Assembly: GCF_900105515.1 (NCBI RefSeq)
Contig: NZ_FNSY01000001.1
Span: 3,782,001-3,846,000 of the forward strand
Origin: Streptomyces sp. 2131.1
GTDB taxonomy: Bacteria > Actinomycetota > Actinomycetes > Streptomycetales > Streptomycetaceae
Length of the DNA: 64,000 nucleotides
Direction: 5' to 3'
Shown here: piece after piece, positions 59,619-64,000 of the stretch
Layout of the letters: every line of letters starts with the position of its first letter
How positions within the stretch are numbered: the first letter of the stretch is position 1
Notes under the pieces: generated by a model
Seen by the model: the letters and a program-made list of their open reading frames with translations, nothing else
What the model was told of the DNA's origin: nothing
Database searches by the model: none
Position numbers and translations under genes: made by a program

Positions 59619-62447
59619 TTGTCCCCGACCAGCGAGACCGCACAGGGCGGCCGCCGACTCGTCATCGTCGAGTCGCCTGCCAAGGCGAAGACGATCAAGG
59701 GCTATCTCGGCCCCGGATACGTCGTCGAGGCGAGCGTCGGGCACATCCGCGACCTCCCGAACGGCGCCGCCGAGGTACCGGACGAGTACACCGGCGAGGT
59801 GCGCCGCCTCGGTGTCGACGTCGAGAACGACTTCGAGCCGATCTACGTCGTCAACGCCGACAAGAAGGCCCAGGTCAGGAAGCTGAAGCAGCTGCTGGCC
59901 GAGTCCGACGAACTCTTCCTCGCCACCGATGAGGACCGCGAGGGCGAAGCCATCGCGTGGCACCTCCAGGAAGTCCTGCGGCCCAAGGTCCCGGTCCACC
60001 GGATGGTCTTCCACGAGATCACCAAGGACGCGATCCGGGCCGCCGTCGCCAACCCGCGCGAGCTGAATCAGCGCATGGTCGACGCGCAGGAGACCCGCCG
60101 CATCCTCGACCGCCTCTACGGCTACGAGGTCTCGCCGGTCCTGTGGAAGAAGGTCATGCCGAAGCTCTCGGCGGGCCGCGTCCAGTCCGTGGCCACCCGC
60201 CTCGTCGTCGAACGGGAGCGCGAGCGCATCGCCTTCCGGTCCGCCGAGTACTGGGACCTGACCGGAACCTTCGCCACCGGTCGCGGCGGCGACGCCTCCG
60301 ACCCGTCCACGCTCACCGCCCGGCTCAGCGCCGTCGACGGACGCCGCATCGCCCAGGGCCGCGACTTCGGTCCAGACGGGCAGCTCAAGTCCGGCTCCGG
60401 CCAGACGCTGCACCTGGACGAGGCGAACGCCCGGGCTCTGGCCTCCGCGCTCGCCGACTCCGCGTTCGCCGTGCGGTCCGTCGAGTCGAAGCCGTACCGC
60501 CGCTCCCCGTACGCCCCGTTCCGGACGACGACCCTCCAGCAGGAGGCGAGCCGCAAGCTGGGCTTCGGGGCGAAGGCCACCATGCAGGTCGCGCAGAAGC
60601 TGTACGAGAACGGCTTCATCACCTATATGCGTACGGACTCCACGACTCTCTCGGACACCGCGGTCGTCGCGGCCCGGGCGCAGGTCACGCAGCTGTACGG
60701 GGCCGACTACCTGCCCGAGAAGCCGCGCACCTACGCCGGCAAGGTCAAGAACGCGCAGGAGGCGCACGAGGCGATCCGCCCCTCCGGCGACCGCTTCCGC
60801 ACCCCCGCCGAGACGGGCCTCACCGGCGACCAGTTCCGGCTGTACGAGCTGATCTGGAAGCGGACCGTCGCCTCCCAGATGAAGGACGCGACCGGTAACT
60901 CGGTCACCGTCAAGATCGGTGGCCGGGCGAGCGACGGGCGCGACGCCGAGTTCTCCGCATCCGGCAAGACGATCACCTTCCACGGGTTCATGAAGGCGTA
61001 CGTCGAGGGCGCGGACGACCCGAACGCCGAGCTGGACGACCGCGAGCGGCGGCTGCCGCAGGTCAGTGAGGGCGACGCGCTGTCCGCCGACGAGATCTCG
61101 GTCGACGGCCACGCGACGAAGCCGCCGGCCCGGTACACAGAGGCCTCGCTGGTCAAGGAGCTCGAAGAGCGCGAGATCGGCCGCCCGTCGACGTACGCCT
61201 CGATCATCGGGACCATCCTCGACCGCGGCTACGTGTTCAAGAAGGGCACGGCCCTCGTGCCGTCGTTCCTGTCGTTCGCCGTGGTCAACCTGCTGGAGAA
61301 GCACTTCGGCCGGCTCGTCGACTACGACTTCACGGCCCGTATGGAGGACGACCTCGACCGCATCGCCCGCGGTGAGGCCCAGTCCGTGCCGTGGCTGAAG
61401 CGGTTCTACTTCGGTACGCAGGAAGGGGACGACGCGGCCGGTGCGGGCGCGGCGTCCGACGCGGGCAACGGCGACGGCGACCACCTCGGCGGGCTCAAGG
61501 AGCTCGTCACCGACCTCGGCGCGATCGACGCGCGCGAGATCTCGTCCTTCCCCGTCGGCAACGACATCAAGCTCCGCGTCGGCCGCTACGGTCCGTACAT
61601 CGAGCGCGGCGAGAAGGACTCCGAGGGCCACCAGCGCGCGGACGTGCCCGAGGACCTGGCGCCCGACGAACTGTCCGTCGAGTACGCGGAGGAGCTGCTG
61701 GCCAAGCCGAGCGGCGACTTCGAGCTCGGCGCGGACCCGGTCAGCGGGAACCAGATCATCGCCAAGGACGGCCGCTACGGGCCGTACGTGACCGAGGTGC
61801 TGCCCGAGGGCACGCCGAAGACCGGCAAGAACGCGGTGAAGCCGCGGACGGCTTCGCTGTTCAAGTCGATGTCGATCGACACGGTGACGCTGGCCGACGC
61901 GCTCAAGCTGATGTCGCTCCCGCGGGTGGTCGGCGCGGACGCCGAAGGCGTCGAGATCACCGCGCAGAACGGGCGCTACGGACCGTACCTGAAGAAGGGC
62001 ACGGACTCGCGGTCGCTGACCTCCGAGGACCAGATCTTCGACATCACCCTCGAAGAGGCGCTGGCGATCTACGCGCAGCCGAAGCAGCGCGGGCGGGCCG
62101 CGGCGAAGCCGCCCCTGAAGGAGCTGGGCACGGACCCGGTGAGCGGGGCTCCGGTCGTCGTGAAGGACGGCCGGTTCGGTCCGTACGTCACCGACGGCGA
62201 GACGAACGCGACGCTGCGCACGGGTGACAGTGTCGAGGACATCACGCCGGAGCGGGGGTACGAGCTGCTCGCCGAGAAGCGGGCGAAGGGGCCGGCGAAG
62301 AAGAAGACGGCCAAGAAGGCTCCTGCGAAGAAGGCGCCCGCGAAGAAGGCTGCGGCGACGAAGAAGGCCGCGGCCAAGAAGACCACGGCGAAGAAGGCTC
62401 CTGCCAAGAAGGCGTCTGCGGCGAAGAAGGCTGCCGCAGAGGACTAG
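59619..62447 (+). CDS. topA: DNA topoisomerase I (type IA)
   Basis: 942 residues. Relaxes negative supercoils. Toprim domain GRRLVIVESPAKAKTIKGYLGPGYVVEASVGHIRDLP with acidic DEDREGEAIAWHL; active-site Tyr336 in ENGFITYMRTDST; further core motifs EASVVKELEEREIGRPSTYASI-like SLVKELEEREIGRPSTYASII. Instead of zinc fingers the C-terminus carries repeated LGTDPVSGAPVVVKDGRFGPYVTDG-type modules and a Lys/Ala tail of about 50 residues (KKTAKKAPAKKAPAKKAA...), typical of Streptomyces. A TTG start at 59619 is chosen because GGAGAGAAGAG lies 7 nt upstream and it gives the family N-terminus; an upstream in-frame GTG at 59526 is weak. Confidence 0.96.
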   Translation: MSPTSETAQGGRRLVIVESPAKAKTIKGYLGPGYVVEASVGHIRDLPNGAAEVPDEYTGEVRRLGVDVENDFEPIYVVNADKKAQVRKLKQLLAESDELFLATDEDREGEAIAWHLQEVLRPKVPVHRMVFHEITKDAIRAAVANPRELNQRMVDAQETRRILDRLYGYEVSPVLWKKVMPKLSAGRVQSVATRLVVERERERIAFRSAEYWDLTGTFATGRGGDASDPSTLTARLSAVDGRRIAQGRDFGPDGQLKSGSGQTLHLDEANARALASALADSAFAVRSVESKPYRRSPYAPFRTTTLQQEASRKLGFGAKATMQVAQKLYENGFITYMRTDSTTLSDTAVVAARAQVTQLYGADYLPEKPRTYAGKVKNAQEAHEAIRPSGDRFRTPAETGLTGDQFRLYELIWKRTVASQMKDATGNSVTVKIGGRASDGRDAEFSASGKTITFHGFMKAYVEGADDPNAELDDRERRLPQVSEGDALSADEISVDGHATKPPARYTEASLVKELEEREIGRPSTYASIIGTILDRGYVFKKGTALVPSFLSFAVVNLLEKHFGRLVDYDFTARMEDDLDRIARGEAQSVPWLKRFYFGTQEGDDAAGAGAASDAGNGDGDHLGGLKELVTDLGAIDAREISSFPVGNDIKLRVGRYGPYIERGEKDSEGHQRADVPEDLAPDELSVEYAEELLAKPSGDFELGADPVSGNQIIAKDGRYGPYVTEVLPEGTPKTGKNAVKPRTASLFKSMSIDTVTLADALKLMSLPRVVGADAEGVEITAQNGRYGPYLKKGTDSRSLTSEDQIFDITLEEALAIYAQPKQRGRAAAKPPLKELGTDPVSGAPVVVKDGRFGPYVTDGETNATLRTGDSVEDITPERGYELLAEKRAKGPAKKKTAKKAPAKKAPAKKAAATKKAAAKKTTAKKAPAKKASAAKKAAAED

Positions 62448-62542
62448 GCGTTCCGGTTGGGGCGGTGGTGGGGTGGGTGCGCCTGCGGCGGGCCTTGCCC
62501 CTCCCCTCCCCTTCCCGAAACCGGGGCTCTGCCCCGGACCCC

Positions 62543-62725
62543 GCGCCTCAAACGCCGGCGGGGCTGGATGGTGAGGCGGGGCGTTGCCCCTGGCTCGGCG
62601 CCTCAAACGCCGGCGGGGCTGGATGGTGAGGCGGGGCGTTGCCCCTGGCTCTGCGCCTCAAACGCCGGCGGGGCTGGATGGTGTGGCGAGGCTTTGCCCT
62701 GGGGGCTGCGCTTCAAACGCCGGAC
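62543..62725. repeat. 55-bp tandem repeat array between topA and tmk
   Basis: Units begin GCGCCTCAAACGCCGGCGGG at 62543, 62598 and 62653, with a diverged, truncated fourth at 62708 (GCGCTTCAAACGCCGG), a strict 55-bp period. The core CTCAAACGCCGGCGGGGCTG is of the dispersed intergenic repeat type I know from Streptomyces. Frames across it are not genes. Confidence 0.88.
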
Positions 62726-62786
62726 TCGGTGGGCGTTTGTTCGGGTGGGGACACGGTGGGTGGGGACGGGCCGTTAGGCTGGGCGG

Positions 62787-64000
62787 ATGACGCGAGCCGA
62801 GCAGCCTACGGTCGTGAGCCCCACCTCCGACACACTTGCCGCAGACTCACGCGAGCGCGCCGTACGAGCCCTGTTGCGTGTTCCCCCGCTGAAGCGGTTG
62901 TGGAGCGCACAGCTCGTCGGCAGTACCGGCGATGCACTCGCCCTTCTCGTGCTGGTGTTGCTGTCGCTGCAAGCGGCGGTCCTTGAGGGCTCATTCGGGT
63001 CCGGATACCGCGGGGCGGCGTTCGCCGTCGCCGCCGTGTTCGGGGCCCGGATCATTTCCACCCTGCTCTTCGGAGCCGTACTTCTGGGGCCTTTGACGTC
63101 CCTCACCGCGCCGGGCGGGCCGATCGACCGGCGGTGGCTGATGATCGGGGCCGACGGGTTGCGGCTCGCGCTGCTGGTCGTCGCGCCGCTGTGGATCGAC
63201 TGGACGCCGTCCAACGCGCTCACCATGATCCTCGTCACCGTCTTCGTGACCGGTGCCGCCGAACGCCTGTGGACGGTCGCCAAGGAGAGCGCGGCCCCCG
63301 CACTGCTGCCCGCCCCACCGATCGAGGGCGCGGCCGTGCGGCCGCTGCCGGACCACCTCGACCCGCTGCGCCGGCTCTCCCTGCGTACGGACTTCGCGGC
63401 CGTTCCCCTCGCCGCTGCCGTTCTGCTGGTCGCCACGATCATCGGCAACCTTCTGGGGTCCGGCCTCGACTGGTTCTCGTTCCATCAGGCGGCCCTCGGC
63501 TCGTACGTCGCGGCCGGGCTGTTCTCCGCCTCCATCTCCACCCTGTACTTCCTGGAACTGCCCGGTACGCAGACGCCCCGCCCGCGCTCCCCGCTGGAGG
63601 GGTTGCGGCGTCCGTCCGCGGGGAACGGCCCCGACAAGGGGCGTACCGGTGCCATCCCGCTGATCGTCGCCACCTGCGCGGCGGTCGCCGGAGCCATCGC
63701 CGCGGCGGCCGCGGTCGCCGTGCTGCACGCCAGCGACCTCGGCGGCGGTCCCGTAACCCTCTCTCTGCTGATCCTCGCTCTCACCGGTGCCACAGGTGTC
63801 GGCATCCGTACGGCGGGGAAGGTGCTGCCCACGCTGTCGCGGCGGCGGATGCTGTCGCTCGCCACCGCCGTCACCGGCGTCGCCCTCCTGGCGATGGGCC
63901 TCGTCCCGGACACCGCGACCGTCGTCCTGCTCGCCGCCCTCGCCGGGTACGCGGCGGGCGTCGCCGCGAACACCGGTCATGTCCTGGTCGACCAGGAGAC
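62787..64000 (+). CDS. tmk: Thymidylate kinase with N-terminal MFS-like membrane domain (N-terminal part)
   Basis: The frame is open from ATG 62787 to the window end (404 codons seen). The visible part is a membrane domain with about 10 helices: RVPPLKRLWSAQLVGSTGDALALLVLVLLSLQAAVLEG (the first helix pattern of MFS-type permeases), RGAAFAVAAVFGARIISTLLFGAVLLGPLTSL, ..., VLLAALAGYAAGVAANTGHVLVDQE. In Streptomyces the gene next to topA encodes thymidylate kinase fused C-terminal to such a membrane domain (about 1,000 residues). The kinase domain itself would lie beyond this window, so the tmk name is inferred from position and domain order. Confidence 0.8.
   Translation, partial: MTRAEQPTVVSPTSDTLAADSRERAVRALLRVPPLKRLWSAQLVGSTGDALALLVLVLLSLQAAVLEGSFGSGYRGAAFAVAAVFGARIISTLLFGAVLLGPLTSLTAPGGPIDRRWLMIGADGLRLALLVVAPLWIDWTPSNALTMILVTVFVTGAAERLWTVAKESAAPALLPAPPIEGAAVRPLPDHLDPLRRLSLRTDFAAVPLAAAVLLVATIIGNLLGSGLDWFSFHQAALGSYVAAGLFSASISTLYFLELPGTQTPRPRSPLEGLRRPSAGNGPDKGRTGAIPLIVATCAAVAGAIAAAAAVAVLHASDLGGGPVTLSLLILALTGATGVGIRTAGKVLPTLSRRRMLSLATAVTGVALLAMGLVPDTATVVLLAALAGYAAGVAANTGHVLVDQE

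Noticed and set aside
62457..62790. Repeat-encoded proline/arginine-rich proteins between topA and tmk
   Set aside because: Their apparent open frames come only from the 55-bp GC-rich tandem repeat.

Overview
The window is chromosomal DNA of a Streptomyces (very high GC, GTG/TTG starts, strong third-position G/C bias, wblA, bldG, a TopA with a Lys/Ala tail, a membrane-domain thymidylate kinase). From memory, the gene order follows the conserved Streptomyces core from the ask-asd region through wblA, crp, nth, acsA, the Tad pilus locus and bldG to topA-tmk (roughly SCO3617 down to SCO3542 in S. coelicolor). No database was consulted.

Layout. 1-5.2 kb: end of a DUF5063 gene, the translationally coupled aspartokinase/aspartate-semialdehyde dehydrogenase pair, and an ECF sigma factor coupled to a membrane protein. 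5.2-9.9 kb: SURF1, an S9 peptidase, a methyltransferase and a secreted GDSL lipase. 9.9-15.7 kb: accessory DNA. A roughly 5.0 kb island lies between two 63-bp direct repeats that reproduce the 3' part of a tRNA-Pro(CGG) gene. It carries a MerR-like regulator, a conserved small protein, a CBS-like protein, a DEAD-box RNA helicase and a CspA-type cold-shock protein. No integrase is recognisable.

15.8-33.1 kb: housekeeping and developmental genes: metallophosphoesterase, YqeY, a class A penicillin-binding protein, wblA, two ArsA-like ATPases, DUF4177, RidA, NUDIX and MBL hydrolases, Crp with a possible site of its own upstream, endonuclease III, CoA pyrophosphatase, a MarP-like membrane protease, an alpha/beta hydrolase, a holin-X-like protein and NhaA. 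33.3-43.2 kb: acetyl-CoA synthetase, a three-part SulP-STAS-carbonic anhydrase protein, a deacetylase-like lipoprotein, a CooC-like ATPase divergent from a Fic-like protein lacking its catalytic residues, and a HAD phosphatase.

43.7-51.3 kb: a compact Tad/Flp pilus operon (CpaE-like Ssd, TadA, TadB, TadC, DUF4244 pilin, two TadE-like proteins) running tail to tail into a DEAH helicase. 51.4-58.9 kb: bldG and its ATPase-like partner, a lipoprotein, and a chain of methyltransferase, ArsR-type regulator and ABC-2 exporter genes. 59-64 kb: a small membrane protein, topA, a 55-bp tandem repeat array, and the start of the membrane-domain thymidylate kinase, cut by the window end.

Genes are packed in short operons with many 4-nt ATGA/GTGA overlaps. 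Strong GC-rich hairpins close most convergent junctions. The most unusual items are the tRNA-Pro island with RNA-remodelling cargo, the pseudo-Fic protein, the SulP/carbonic anhydrase fusion, the BldG partner without its N-box Asn, and several unexplained palindromes.
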